A stretch of DNA of 64,000 nt, from NCBI RefSeq assembly GCF_002221525.1, contig NZ_CP011028.1, positions 1,499,001 to 1,563,000 on the forward strand. Reading direction: 5' to 3'. Origin of the DNA: Pseudoalteromonas espejiana DSM 9414 (lineage in GTDB: Bacteria > Pseudomonadota > Gammaproteobacteria > Enterobacterales > Alteromonadaceae). Positions 28,665 through 38,161 of this stretch are shown here, one piece after another. A model generated the notes under the pieces. That model saw nothing but the letters and a program-made list of their open reading frames with translations. It had not been told where the DNA came from and searched no databases. The stretch's first letter is position 1; each line of letters begins with the position of its first letter. A program made the translations under genes and the position numbers.

Positions 28665-29411
28665 ATGACTAATTTATTTTCATTAGAGGGCAAAGTTGTC
28701 CTAATTACTGGCGCAAGCCGTGGTATTGGTAAAGCAATTGCAAATACCTTAGTTGCTCAAGGCGCAAAAGTAGCGGGTACTGCTACTAGCGAGTCTGGTG
28801 CTGCTAAAATTAGTGAGTATTTAGGTGATAACGGTAAGGGTTATGCTTTAAACGTAACCGATCCTGCATCGATTGAGGCTACTTTGGCTGCAATAAAAGC
28901 TGATTTAGGTGATGTTGATGTATTAGTTAATAATGCAGGTATTACCCGCGATAACCTACTTATGCGCATGAAAGATGGCGAGTGGGACGATATTATTGAT
29001 ACTAACCTAAGCTCTATTTTCCGTTTATCTAAAGCCGTATTACGTCCAATGATGAAGAAAAAGAATGGCCGTATTATTAACATAGGCTCAGTTGTAGGCA
29101 CTATGGGTAATGCGGGCCAGGCCAACTATGCTGCGGCTAAAGCCGGTGTTATTGGTTTTTCTAAGTCACTTGCACGTGAAGTTGCATCGCGCGGCATTAC
29201 AGTAAATGTAGTTGCGCCTGGTTTTATTCAAACTGATATGACAGACGAGCTAACTGAAGATCAAAAAGCAGCAACGCTTGCTAATGTACCAGCAGGTCGA
29301 TTAGGTCAGCCTGATGAAATAGCAGCAGCGGTGTGTTATTTAGCATCTGACGCGGCTGCGTATGTATCTGGCGAAACTTTGCATGTAAATGGCGCGATGT
29401 ACATGGTTTAA
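28665..29411 (+). CDS. fabG: 3-oxoacyl-ACP reductase
   Basis: NADPH-dependent reduction of 3-oxoacyl-ACP, the second step of each fatty-acid elongation cycle. The 248-residue short-chain dehydrogenase has the cofactor loop TGASRGIGKA (residues 15-24), NNAG, the catalytic Ser in INIGSVVGTMG and the YAAAKAG pair (Tyr and Lys near 155-159). Part of the fab operon; a 250-base gap to acpP follows. Confidence 0.96.
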   Translation: MTNLFSLEGKVVLITGASRGIGKAIANTLVAQGAKVAGTATSESGAAKISEYLGDNGKGYALNVTDPASIEATLAAIKADLGDVDVLVNNAGITRDNLLMRMKDGEWDDIIDTNLSSIFRLSKAVLRPMMKKKNGRIINIGSVVGTMGNAGQANYAAAKAGVIGFSKSLAREVASRGITVNVVAPGFIQTDMTDELTEDQKAATLANVPAGRLGQPDEIAAAVCYLASDAAAYVSGETLHVNGAMYMV

Positions 29412-29550
29412 TAACCACAGTAACCCGTTAGCGAGCAAAATAACTTAAGTAAGCCACCTCAAAAACATTGAATTTTTTGTGATCTTGCTTTAAACATACT
29501 TGAAATCGCTGTGAAAATAAGCGATAAAAGACAAAACAAACACTCAGAGG

Positions 29551-29617
29551 TTTGACCAGACAATTATTTATGGTCAAATCATTGAATCAGAGAATTATGC
29601 GGCGTAAACTACGCCGC
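29551..29617 (+). promoter_or_regulatory. Two inverted repeats in the acpP leader
   Basis: TTTGACCA at 29551-29558 faces TGGTCAAA at 29571-29578 (8 bp, perfect), and GCGGCGT at 29599-29605 faces ACGCCGC at 29611-29617 (7 bp, AAACT loop). Both lie upstream of the acpP ribosome site. The first could be a regulator site overlapping a promoter, the second an mRNA hairpin. Assignment is inference. Confidence 0.4.
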
Positions 29618-29661
29618 AATCTGAAAATAACGCATTGGCGTTTTTAATAAAGGAAAGAAGA

Positions 29662-29898
29662 ATGAGCGATATCCAAGAACGCGTAAAAAAAATTATCATC
29701 GAACAGCTAGGTGTTAAAGAAGAAGAAGTTAAAAACGAAGCTTCTTTCGTAGACGACCTAGGTGCAGATTCTCTTGATACTGTTGAACTAGTAATGGCTC
29801 TAGAAGAAGAGTTTGATACTGAGATCCCAGATGAAGAAGCTGAAAAGATCACTACAGTACAATCTGCAATCGATTACGTATCAGCTCACGCTGAGTAA
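29662..29898 (+). CDS. acpP: Acyl carrier protein
   Basis: The carrier of growing acyl chains, modified with phosphopantetheine on Ser37 in [18 protein letters not shown]. It has 78 residues and is strongly acidic, almost identical to E. coli AcpP. The ATG at 29662 follows an AAAGGAAAGAAG site; an in-frame upstream extension (from 29635) would lack this site and does not match the family. A 250-base leader suggests its own strong promoter. Confidence 0.98.
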   Translation: MSDIQERVKKIIIEQLGVKEEEVKNEASFVDDLGADSLDTVELVMALEEEFDTEIPDEEAEKITTVQSAIDYVSAHAE

Positions 29899-29909
29899 TT
29901 AATCGCAAA

Positions 29910-29935
29910 TTAAAGGCAGCATTCGCTGCCTTTAA
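29910..29935 (+). terminator. Hairpin after acpP
   Basis: TTAAAGGCAGC and GCTGCCTTTAA form an 11-bp stem with an ATTC loop right after acpP. The T tract is short, so it may be a partial terminator that lets acpP be made in excess over fabF, or an mRNA-stabilising hairpin. Confidence 0.65.
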
Positions 29936-29940
29936 TCTAT

Positions 29941-30062
29941 ATATCCAAACCACCTCAAAGTTCATGATTCAAATTCACCCGCTTTTACTCTCTACTGCAT
30001 TAATTTGTAATAGCACCTACTTAACAGAATTTGAGACTCGCACTTTGAGGTCGCTTGGGTAT
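29941..30062. repeat. Long imperfect inverted repeat, MITE- or REP-like
   Basis: The 36-base arm at 29941-29976 matches the reverse complement of 30027-30062 at 28 of 36 positions, including ACCTCAAAGT and TCAAATTC. The 50 bases between are A/T-rich. No coding frame. It looks like a mobile palindromic element lying between acpP and fabF. Confidence 0.6.
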
Positions 30063-30170
30063 GAATTCCCTTTGTAATGCCAATAGATTTAAACTTAGTG
30101 AGTTAAACAGCTTACTAACATAATAAAATTTTAATCAATTGGTTTAAATATCCCTTATTGGAGGCAAACC

Positions 30171-31409
30171 GTGGCTAAACGTCGAGTCGTCGTAACTGGC
30201 TTAGGAATGTTGACGCCGCTAGGTAATGATGTTCAATCTACCTGGCAAGGCTTATTAGATGGTAAAAGTGGTATACAAAATATAACCCACTTTGATACAT
30301 CGAAATTTGGTACTAAATTCGCAGGCCTTATAAATGATTTTGATGCAACTGCATACATGTCGGCGAAAGATACTAAAAAAATGGACTTATTTATTCAGTA
30401 CGGCATTGCAGCGGGTGTTCAAGCCTTTCAAGACTCAGGCCTTGAAATTACCGAACAAAACGCAACACGTATTGGTGTAGCTGTTGGCTCTGGGATTGGC
30501 GGTCTTACACTAATCGAAGAAAACCACATTAAGTTACTTAATAGTGGCCCTCGTAAGCTTTCTCCTTTTTATGTGCCATCAACCATTATTAATATGATCT
30601 CGGGTCATTTATCAATGATGCACGGTTTACGTGGACCTAATATTTCTATTGTAACAGCCTGTACTACCGGTTTGCACAATATTGGCCATGCAGCGCGTAT
30701 GATTGCTTACGGCGATGCTGATGCAATGGTTGCCGGTGGTGCAGAAAAAGCCTGTACACCAATTGGTATGGGTGGTTTTAATGCTGCACGTGCTTTATCT
30801 ACCCGTAACGATGACCCTCAAGCAGCGTCTCGCCCGTGGGATAAAGACCGCGATGGCTTTGTGCTTTCAGATGGTGCAGGTGTTGTTGTAGTTGAAGAGT
30901 ACGAACACGCTAAAGCACGTGGTGCTAAAATTTATGCTGAGCTAGTTGGCTTTGGTATGAGTGGCGATGCATACCACATGACATCACCACCAGAAGACGG
31001 TGCAGGTGCTGCACTGGCTATGGAAAATGCATTAAATGATGCACAAGTAAATGCAGAGCAAGTTGGTTACATAAATGCACACGGTACTTCTACCAATGCA
31101 GGTGATAAAGCTGAAACACAGGCTGTTAAATCTATTTTTGGTAATGCTGCAAAAGATGTAATGGTAGGTTCTTCTAAATCGATGATGGGCCACTTGTTAG
31201 GTGCTGCAGGGTCTGTTGAGTCGATTATTTCTATTTTATCGCTGGCCGATCAAAAAGTATCACCCACTATAAACCTTGATAATCCAGATGAAGGCTGTGA
31301 TTTAGATTACATTGCCCACACTGCACGCGATGCAAAATTAGACTTTGCACTGTGTAACTCGTTTGGTTTTGGTGGTACTAATGGCTCGTTACTATTTAAA
31401 AAGGTATAA
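30171..31409 (+). CDS. fabF: 3-oxoacyl-ACP synthase II
   Basis: Condenses malonyl-ACP with acyl-ACP in elongation. The 412-residue ketosynthase has the active-site Cys in [13 protein letters not shown] near residue 163, His in HGTSTNAGD near 303 and His in GHLLGAAG near 340. It starts with GTG, preceded by TTGGAGG. Without a fabH gene in the cluster, fabF is the only condensing enzyme here. A terminator-like hairpin follows. Confidence 0.96.
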   Translation: MAKRRVVVTGLGMLTPLGNDVQSTWQGLLDGKSGIQNITHFDTSKFGTKFAGLINDFDATAYMSAKDTKKMDLFIQYGIAAGVQAFQDSGLEITEQNATRIGVAVGSGIGGLTLIEENHIKLLNSGPRKLSPFYVPSTIINMISGHLSMMHGLRGPNISIVTACTTGLHNIGHAARMIAYGDADAMVAGGAEKACTPIGMGGFNAARALSTRNDDPQAASRPWDKDRDGFVLSDGAGVVVVEEYEHAKARGAKIYAELVGFGMSGDAYHMTSPPEDGAGAALAMENALNDAQVNAEQVGYINAHGTSTNAGDKAETQAVKSIFGNAAKDVMVGSSKSMMGHLLGAAGSVESIISILSLADQKVSPTINLDNPDEGCDLDYIAHTARDAKLDFALCNSFGFGGTNGSLLFKKV

Positions 31410-31438
31410 TCTTTTTTAACAACGAACCAAATTATAGA

Positions 31439-31467
31439 AAGCTCAGTTGTTTAACTGGGCTTTTTTT
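31439..31467 (+). terminator. Terminator-like hairpin after fabF
   Basis: AAGCTCAGTT and AACTGGGCTT form a 10-bp stem (one G-T pair) with a GTTT loop, followed by TTTTTTT. The start codon of pabC is 14 bases further, so pabC expression may depend on read-through. Confidence 0.75.
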
Positions 31468-31480
31468 ATGCAAGTTAACT

Positions 31481-32284
31481 ATGCAAAAAATAATAATAGC
31501 TGATGATACAAGTACAATTAGCACGCGAGACAGAGGCCTCAACTATGGCGATGGCTTTTTTACCACGGCCAAAATAGTTGCAGGAGAGGTAGAGCACTGG
31601 CAACACCATAAAGCACGGTTAATTGAATGTGCTGAGCGTTTAGGCTTTTCGGCGATTGATTTTACCGAGCTTGAACAAAGTATTAAAAAGCGTATTGCAA
31701 CCTTAAGCTTAAATGTACTTAAAATAGTAATTACCCGTGGTGAAGGTGGGCGTGGTTATGCCTTACCAACGCACAGTAATTTAACTATTTTGATAAGCGT
31801 ATTAGATTTTCCTACACATTATTCATCATTAGCTAATACCGGTATAAGCGTAAACATAAGCCCAATTAAATTAGCAGCTCAACCATTACTGGCAGGGCTT
31901 AAAACCCTCAACAGATTAGAGCAAGTATTAATTAAAAACGCGATGGCAAAACAAAACTGTGACGATGTTATTGTGCTCGATCATCAAAACAATGTGATTG
32001 AAGCCTCTGCAGCCAATATATTTGCCATAGCCAATAACACAGTATTTACACCAAGCCTTGAGCAATGCGGTATAAAGGGGGTTTATCTGCAATCGTTATG
32101 TGATAAATTAGCGGTTGAATTTAAGCAGGTAAGTGTACTTGAGCTTACCCAAGCAAGCGCAGTGTTTATATGTAATAGCTTAATGGGCGCCGTAGCGGTT
32201 AATCGTATTGAGCAGCACACATTTGATGTACCGCAAAGCCAGCGATTATTAAACGAATTACTAGCCAAGGAGGCTAAGTGTTAA
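31481..32284 (+). CDS. pabC: Aminodeoxychorismate lyase
   Basis: A PLP enzyme that forms 4-aminobenzoate for folate synthesis. The 267-residue protein has the class IV aminotransferase pattern: RDRGLNYGDGFFTT near residue 17, the Lys in AGLKTLNRLEQVL near 140 and IEASAANIFAI near 173. Its last bases overlap the mltG start by 7 bases, and the order fabF-pabC-mltG-tmk-holB is the E. coli one. Confidence 0.92.
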   Translation: MQKIIIADDTSTISTRDRGLNYGDGFFTTAKIVAGEVEHWQHHKARLIECAERLGFSAIDFTELEQSIKKRIATLSLNVLKIVITRGEGGRGYALPTHSNLTILISVLDFPTHYSSLANTGISVNISPIKLAAQPLLAGLKTLNRLEQVLIKNAMAKQNCDDVIVLDHQNNVIEASAANIFAIANNTVFTPSLEQCGIKGVYLQSLCDKLAVEFKQVSVLELTQASAVFICNSLMGAVAVNRIEQHTFDVPQSQRLLNELLAKEAKC

Positions 32285-33264
32285 AAGTTATTTTATCGGT
32301 ATTATTGTTAGCTTTAATTACAACGCTAGTAGGGTATCAACAATTACAAGCCACAATAAACAGCCCGTTAAACATAACTACGCCTACGCAATTTGAAGTT
32401 GAAAAAGGCACAGGATTTAATAAGCTTTGTAAGCAGTGGCAAGCAAAAGGGTGGCTAAACAGCTGTTGGCGTTATCAGGTGGTCGCAAAGCTTGACCCTA
32501 CGCTAACAGATTTAAAAGCCGGGCTTTACGAGCTGACAAATACGAGCGTTATCAACAATATAAAAAAAATTAACAATGGCGAGCAGCTTAGCTTTAGTTT
32601 TACCATTATTGAAGGACAAAACCTGCGCGAAGTGATTGCCGCTATTGCTAATGCGCCGCAGTTAAATAACAACTTAAACACTGAACAATTAGCTCAGCAA
32701 ATACGTGGCGAAGACACTCATTTAGAAGGCTGGTTATTTCCAGATACGTACCACTACCATAGTAACGATACCGCGACGAGTTTATTAAAGCGCGCAGCTG
32801 AAAAAATGCAACAAACACTCGCTCAAGCGTGGCAGCAACGGGACAAAAACGTACCGTATAAAAACGCTTATGAAGCGTTAATAATGGCGTCAATAATTGA
32901 AAAAGAAACCGGCCTTGCCAGCGAACGCCCATTAATTGCGGCAGTGTTTGTAAATAGATTAAACGCTAATATGCGCCTACAAACAGATCCTACCGTTATT
33001 TACGGATTAGGCGAGGGTTTTGACGGTGATATTAAGCGCAAAGATTTACGCGATTACACGCCATACAACACGTATCGTATTAAAGGGCTGCCACCTACAC
33101 CCATTGCTATGCCCTCAAAAGCAGCCATTTTAGCTGCCCTTAACCCGCCAAAAACAGAGTATGTGTATTTTGTGGCTAAAGGTGATGGCAGTCATCAATT
33201 TTCTACCACGTTGAAACAACATAACGCGGCAGTTAAAACGTATATATTAAATAAAACGAATTAA
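32278..33264 (+). CDS. mltG: Endolytic murein transglycosylase MltG
   Basis: Cleaves nascent peptidoglycan strands and sets their length. The 328-residue protein has an N-terminal membrane anchor (residues 3-21) and the YceG catalytic region IMASIIEKETGLASERPLIAAVFVNRL with the Glu near residue 205, then LQTDPTVIYG and YNTYRIKGLPPTPI. It starts with GTG inside the end of pabC, with a near-perfect AAGGAGG ribosome site that decides the start. Periplasmic side of the inner membrane. Confidence 0.95.
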   Translation: MLKVILSVLLLALITTLVGYQQLQATINSPLNITTPTQFEVEKGTGFNKLCKQWQAKGWLNSCWRYQVVAKLDPTLTDLKAGLYELTNTSVINNIKKINNGEQLSFSFTIIEGQNLREVIAAIANAPQLNNNLNTEQLAQQIRGEDTHLEGWLFPDTYHYHSNDTATSLLKRAAEKMQQTLAQAWQQRDKNVPYKNAYEALIMASIIEKETGLASERPLIAAVFVNRLNANMRLQTDPTVIYGLGEGFDGDIKRKDLRDYTPYNTYRIKGLPPTPIAMPSKAAILAALNPPKTEYVYFVAKGDGSHQFSTTLKQHNAAVKTYILNKTN

Positions 33265-33271
33265 ACTTTTT

Positions 33272-33898
33272 ATGAAACCAAAATTTATTGTTATTGAAGG
33301 CCTAGAAGGCGCAGGTAAATCAACGGCTATTTCGTTATGCCAAGACTTTTTAAATAAAAAACAAATAGACTTTATTAACGTGCGCGAGCCGGGCGGTACA
33401 CCGCTTGCCGAATCCCTACGCACGCTTGTAAAAGCAGAGCACGAAGAAGAAATAGCCTTTGAAACCGAACTACTTATTATGTACGCGGCGCGCTCGCAAC
33501 TTATGCATAACGTAATTAACCCAGCGCTTGATAACGGGCAGTGGGTATTGGCCGATCGCCACGATTTATCGTCGCAGGCATACCAAGGTGGTGGGCGAGG
33601 TATTAGCTCTAACACGCTGGCGTCTTTATCATCTATGGTATTAAAAGGGTTAAAGCCTGATTTAACTATTTACCTTGATATAGACCCAGTAATAGGCCTT
33701 GAACGTGCTAAAGGCCGAGGTGAACTTGACCGTATAGAGCAAGAAGCTATAGAGTTTTTTCAGCGTACTCGTATGCGTTACCTTGAACTTGCAAACGACG
33801 ACAGCTCTATTCAAACCGTTGATGCAAACCAAAGCATAGATAAAGTGCACCGCGATATAACTAACGTATTACGCGACTTTTTTGTAGGCTTAAAATAA
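33272..33898 (+). CDS. tmk: Thymidylate kinase
   Basis: Phosphorylates dTMP to dTDP. The 208-residue protein has the P-loop EGLEGAGKST (residues 9-18), the DRHDLSSQAYQGGGRG segment near 95 and the LID region RAKGRGELDRIE near 148. It is 7 bases after mltG and 1 base before holB, so the three are cotranscribed. Confidence 0.96.
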   Translation: MKPKFIVIEGLEGAGKSTAISLCQDFLNKKQIDFINVREPGGTPLAESLRTLVKAEHEEEIAFETELLIMYAARSQLMHNVINPALDNGQWVLADRHDLSSQAYQGGGRGISSNTLASLSSMVLKGLKPDLTIYLDIDPVIGLERAKGRGELDRIEQEAIEFFQRTRMRYLELANDDSSIQTVDANQSIDKVHRDITNVLRDFFVGLK

Positions 33899-33899
33899 C

Positions 33900-34814
33900 A
33901 TGGCATTGCCATGGCTAAACACGGTAGAGCAGCAGCTTGCGCAAAGTTATACATCGCAGCGGTTTCATCATGCGCAGTTATTTTGTGGCCCAATAGGTGT
34001 AGGTAAGTTTTCACTTAGTGAACAGCTAGCAAATAGTTTATTGTGCCAAAATATTAATACGCACATGGCAAGGCCTAATACAGTTTTAGCACCGTGTGGG
34101 CAATGTAAAAGTTGTTCATTAACACTTGCAGGTAATCACCCAGATAAACGTGTAACGCAAGTTGAAGGGCAAAGTATTGGTGTTGATGATATTCGCGCTA
34201 TTAGCGATTTTATGAACCACTCTGCCGCGCAAAACGGTAATAAAGTAGCAATAATCGAAAACTGCGAAAAAATGACCACCGCGGCGGCCAACGCACTTTT
34301 AAAAACCTTAGAAGAGCCCAGTAATAGCCGGTTTTTAATTTTAACAACTAGCCAACCTGCGCAGCTTCCAGCGACTATTCTAAGCCGTTGTGCTAAAACA
34401 GATATAAAAGTAGCAAGCACTCAAAGTGCACAGCAATGGCTTGAGTCGCTTAACATAAGCGGGTTTGAATGGTTGCCATTATTTTACGCTCAGCCATTAT
34501 TAATACAACAATGGCAAGCGCAAGAGCAGCTACAACATATTGATACACTTTATAAATTTGCAACTGAGTTTAAACACAGCCATAATTTTACTGCGCTGGT
34601 AGATATAATAAATAAACAACCAGAGCTAATACGCATTTTTACATTATTTTTAAGCGAGCAGTTAAAACAGCAGCTTATACTGGGTATGAGCTTTGATGCA
34701 TACCAAAATGCACAGCAAGCGCTCAATGAATTTTTACAAAATAATACTCAGGTACTTGGGCTTAATTTACCTTTAGCTGTGTCGCGATTAGCGCACGCCC
34801 TGCGTAACATTTAA
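33900..34814 (+). CDS. holB: DNA polymerase III subunit delta prime
   Basis: A clamp-loader subunit. The 304-residue protein has a P-loop-like GPIGVGKFSL near residue 31, the zinc cysteines CGQCKSC with a preceding cysteine, the NHPD motif, and the SRC-type motif in TILSRCAKTDIK. The C-terminal domain is more diverged. It starts within two bases of the tmk stop. Confidence 0.94.
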   Translation: MALPWLNTVEQQLAQSYTSQRFHHAQLFCGPIGVGKFSLSEQLANSLLCQNINTHMARPNTVLAPCGQCKSCSLTLAGNHPDKRVTQVEGQSIGVDDIRAISDFMNHSAAQNGNKVAIIENCEKMTTAAANALLKTLEEPSNSRFLILTTSQPAQLPATILSRCAKTDIKVASTQSAQQWLESLNISGFEWLPLFYAQPLLIQQWQAQEQLQHIDTLYKFATEFKHSHNFTALVDIINKQPELIRIFTLFLSEQLKQQLILGMSFDAYQNAQQALNEFLQNNTQVLGLNLPLAVSRLAHALRNI

Positions 34815-34825
34815 TAGGATCACGT

Positions 34826-35152
34826 ATGCAAGAGCTTTTAGTTGATGTAGATAATCTTGACGAACTTTATCGTTGCTACATGCCGTACCTAAAAAAAGGT
34901 GGCTTATTTGTACGCACAAATATGCGTTACGAAATTGGTTTTTCGTTAGCACTTAGAGTTACTCTGCCAGATGCACTTGAAGATGACGTAGTAACGGGTA
35001 AAGTGGCGTGGATCACACCACAAGGTGCACAAAGCTCTAACCCTCCAGGTATTGGAATAAGCTTTTTAGATGATAAAACGCACCTAAATGCCAAAATCGA
35101 AAAGCTGCTAGGCACCATGTTAAACTCTGGTAACCCTACATATACCATGTAG
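34826..35152 (+). CDS. pilZ: Type IV pilus assembly protein PilZ
   Basis: A 108-residue PilZ protein, lacking the N-terminal arginine motif needed for c-di-GMP binding, as in the founding PilZ of Pseudomonas. Matching stretches are GGLFVRTNMRYEIGFSLALRVTLP, GKVAWITPQGAQ and GIGISFLDD. It is required for type IV pilus formation in relatives. Its place between holB and a tatD gene is the same as in Pseudomonas aeruginosa. Confidence 0.94.
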   Translation: MQELLVDVDNLDELYRCYMPYLKKGGLFVRTNMRYEIGFSLALRVTLPDALEDDVVTGKVAWITPQGAQSSNPPGIGISFLDDKTHLNAKIEKLLGTMLNSGNPTYTM

Positions 35153-35225
35153 TTTTAAAGCGTTTATTACAAAAATTAACGCTAAACAACGTATTTTAAT
35201 GGGCTACATTGCTCGTTAATTTGTA

Positions 35226-35265
35226 ATACCAATTCGCCTAATTAAGTATTAACGTGAGTTGGTAT
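35226..35265. repeat. 40-bp palindromic ATACCAAT repeat (copy A)
   Basis: ATACCAATTCGC and GTGAGTTGGTAT are near-complementary ends of a 40-base palindrome. It matches the reverse complement of 42903-42942 at 31 of 40 positions, including the core TAATTAAGT. Intergenic, between pilZ and tatD. Confidence 0.65.
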
Positions 35266-35297
35266 AATTTAAAACCCAAAACAATACAGGCCGTATA

Positions 35298-36077
35298 GTG
35301 ATTGTAGATTCTCATTGCCATTTAGATCGTCTTGATTTTGATAAACTAGATTTAAACCTTGACCAAGTACTCGACAAAGCGCGTGCAAAGCAAGTAGAAC
35401 ACTTTTTGTGTGTGAGTGTAACGCTTGATCAATTCCCAAGTATGCTTGATAAAATTAAGCATTATAATGATGTGTCGGCCTCATGTGGCGTACATCCGCT
35501 TGATCAAAAAGATGCACTAAACAAACAGCAATTAATCGATTTAGCCTCGCACGAAAAGGTAGTGGCTATTGGCGAAACTGGCCTTGATTACTACTACTCA
35601 CAAGATACGCATGCAGTACAACAAGCAAGCTTTGTAGGGCATATAGAAGTGGCTAACGAGCTACAAAAGCCGCTTATTATTCATACCCGCGACGCCCGCG
35701 AAGACACAATTAATTTAATGCGCGAACACAAAGCTGAAAACTGCGGTGGCGTATTGCATTGCTTTACCGAAGATTGGGATATGGCAAAAAAAGCGATAGA
35801 TATGGGCTTTTATATTTCAATTTCGGGTATTGTTACATTTAAAAATGCAGTAGAACTTAAAGAAGTAGTAAAGCAAATTCCGCTTGATAGATTACTTATA
35901 GAAACCGACTCGCCGTATTTAGCGCCAGTACCGTACCGTGGTAAAACAAATCAGCCAGCCTATGTTGAAGATGTTGCTTATTACATTAGCGAGCTTAAGG
36001 GTATTAACTTTAACGAACTTGCTAAAGCAACGACCGACAATTTTTATTCTTTATTTAAATTAGCAGCTAAAGGCTAA
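35298..36077 (+). CDS. ycfH: TatD-family DNase, YcfH type
   Basis: A 259-residue metal-dependent deoxyribonuclease. Metal ligands and conserved motifs are visible: DSHCHLD (residues 3-9), CGVHPLDQ, GETGLDYYYS near 91, HTRDAREDT near 128, HCFTE near 155 and ETDSPYLAPVPYRG near 203. It follows E. coli YcfH closely, and its position after holB-pilZ agrees. It starts with GTG; a 145-base gap with a palindromic repeat separates it from pilZ. Confidence 0.94.
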   Translation: MIVDSHCHLDRLDFDKLDLNLDQVLDKARAKQVEHFLCVSVTLDQFPSMLDKIKHYNDVSASCGVHPLDQKDALNKQQLIDLASHEKVVAIGETGLDYYYSQDTHAVQQASFVGHIEVANELQKPLIIHTRDAREDTINLMREHKAENCGGVLHCFTEDWDMAKKAIDMGFYISISGIVTFKNAVELKEVVKQIPLDRLLIETDSPYLAPVPYRGKTNQPAYVEDVAYYISELKGINFNELAKATTDNFYSLFKLAAKG

Positions 36078-36080
36078 CGC

Positions 36081-37940
36081 ATGAGCACTCAACCGGCGCA
36101 ACTTCCTCTTTTAATTATGGGGCCTATGGTGCGCCGAGCTGAACAAACTGCTATATGCATTCAATTTGCTACCTCAAAGCCTAGTAATTGCCGTATAACG
36201 CTTAATAACTACGACTGTTATAACGAGCAACAAAATATAGCGTTAGGCAAGCACCTGTATTTACACTTTATTGTTATAAAGCCGGTAAATAATCAGTTCC
36301 CGCTCGATACGTTACTAGCTTACACCCTATACATTAACGATGAAGCCATAGATTTAACGCCTTGGTGTTTTGACGGGCAAGCAGCGCCTTCTTTAGTAAT
36401 ACCTAATAAACTAACCCACATATTGCACGGCTCGTGCCGTAATGCGCACCACCCAGCAAAAGACAGTTTAGTATCAGCAAGCCATTGGCAAAACAAACAA
36501 CGTAGTAACAACCAGCAAGGTGCACAATTATTGTTACTCAGTGGTGACCAAGTTTATGCTGATGATGTTGCAGGGCCAATGTTATTAGCAATACACAAGC
36601 TCATAACCGTACTGGGTATTTATAAAGAGCAACCGCTTGCGCTTAACTTACCTGAAGATTTAAACGAGCAGCTTTTTCACAGGCACCTTTATTTACCTAA
36701 AACGCCTTGGCAAAAGCGCTCTAAGTTTGGCGTAGGCTATTGGCTTAAAAAAGACGAGCCACACTTTTCGAGTGTAAAAGCGCATAATCACTTAATTCAC
36801 TTTGAAGAATTTGTAGCACTATATTTGTTCAACTTTAGTGCTGCAGTATGGCAGTTTGTTGATATTGCAAATGTAAATTACATAGGTAAAAGTGATAAAA
36901 ACAGCACAATTTTTAACGCCGAAAAAAAAGCACTCAGCGAATACGCCAAAGGCTTAAACCAGGTAGAGAAACTGTTTGCTAATGTATCTACCTTAATGAT
37001 GTTTGACGATCACGATGTAACAGATGATTGGAACCTTACCGCAGGGTGGGAGCAGGCAATAAACCAAAACCCCAGCAGTAAGCGCATTATTAATAATGGC
37101 CTTATCAGTTATTGGTTGTTTCAAGGAATGGGTAACGACGCCTTACAAAAAACAGGTTCACTCATAACCGAGTTTAAACAAAGCCGCACGGCCAATAATA
37201 TATGGCAGTTTAAAGCGTTTGATAAATCCCTAAATGAGTTTAATTATTGGCACTATGAGCTTACCACTACGCCTAAAGTGGTTGTGCTCGATACCCGCAC
37301 ACACCGCTGGCGTAACGAGAGTAACTTTAATGAACCCTCAGGCTTACTTGATTGGGAGCGCTTAACTGAGCTAGAAGAGAGCCTACTTAGCCACAGTAAA
37401 GTGATTATAGTATCGCCAGCACCGGTATTTGGTGTTAAATCAGTTGAGGCAATACAAGCTGCATTTAACATGTGCGGCCAACCGCTTATGGTAGATGTAG
37501 AAAACTGGATGGCACACGAAGGCTCGGCAAAAAAACTACTCGATACTTTCAGACGAACAGACACGCCAAACGAAACCCTTATTTTATCGGGTGATGTACA
37601 TTACTCATTTTGCTTTTCGGTGCAAAAACGTTTTGGCGATCACCCCAATCGAATATGGCAACTTACCGCCAGCGGTATTAAAAACGAATTTCCGCGCAAG
37701 CTAATTAACGTACTCGATAAGCTCGACTCAATATTATACGGCCCTAAAAGCCCGCTTAACTTTTTTACCAAACGCTGGCATATGGAAGTAGATAAACACC
37801 AAACTAAAGGCGAAGGGCAAAAGTACTTAGTAAGCGATTCCGCCATTAGCTTAATTACATTAGAGCAAGGCGATTTAGCTCGCTACCAATTAATCCACGG
37901 CGACGGCCATTTAACTGAATTCGATTTAGAGCATAAATAA
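36081..37940 (+). CDS. PhoD-like metallophosphatase
   Basis: A 619-residue calcineurin-like/PhoD-family phosphatase. Metal-binding motifs are GSCRNAHHP near residue 117, LLSGDQVYADD near 152, MFDDHDVTDDWN near 310 and ILSGDVHYSF near 505. PhoD enzymes are phosphodiesterase/phosphomonoesterases, normally exported by Tat; here there is no signal peptide, so it is probably cytoplasmic and the substrate is unclear. It begins 3 bases after the ycfH stop, so it is likely cotranscribed. Confidence 0.8.
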   Translation: MSTQPAQLPLLIMGPMVRRAEQTAICIQFATSKPSNCRITLNNYDCYNEQQNIALGKHLYLHFIVIKPVNNQFPLDTLLAYTLYINDEAIDLTPWCFDGQAAPSLVIPNKLTHILHGSCRNAHHPAKDSLVSASHWQNKQRSNNQQGAQLLLLSGDQVYADDVAGPMLLAIHKLITVLGIYKEQPLALNLPEDLNEQLFHRHLYLPKTPWQKRSKFGVGYWLKKDEPHFSSVKAHNHLIHFEEFVALYLFNFSAAVWQFVDIANVNYIGKSDKNSTIFNAEKKALSEYAKGLNQVEKLFANVSTLMMFDDHDVTDDWNLTAGWEQAINQNPSSKRIINNGLISYWLFQGMGNDALQKTGSLITEFKQSRTANNIWQFKAFDKSLNEFNYWHYELTTTPKVVVLDTRTHRWRNESNFNEPSGLLDWERLTELEESLLSHSKVIIVSPAPVFGVKSVEAIQAAFNMCGQPLMVDVENWMAHEGSAKKLLDTFRRTDTPNETLILSGDVHYSFCFSVQKRFGDHPNRIWQLTASGIKNEFPRKLINVLDKLDSILYGPKSPLNFFTKRWHMEVDKHQTKGEGQKYLVSDSAISLITLEQGDLARYQLIHGDGHLTEFDLEHK

Positions 37941-37944
37941 AAAC

Positions 37945-37972
37945 GCCCAGAGCCATTGTATCAGCTCTGGGC
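37945..37972. terminator. Hairpin between the PhoD-like gene and rsmF
   Basis: GCCCAGAGC and GCTCTGGGC pair perfectly around a 10-base loop. An A run precedes it on the plus strand, so the T run serves minus-strand transcripts; it probably ends both converging genes. Confidence 0.7.
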
Positions 37973-38161
37973 TACAAATGGCTCTTAGTTGAGCCTTGCG
38001 CTAACTAAATACACTTTCACAATTCTTTAGGGAGAAGAAGAAAGTACCTTAAAGTGTAGTTAACTAATTTATAAAACTCTAAGTTTTGTTTGTTTATTAA
38101 CCACAAATAATAACAAAGACTTAATAGTGTTGTGCACAGGTTAACTTTTGTATTGAGTGGT

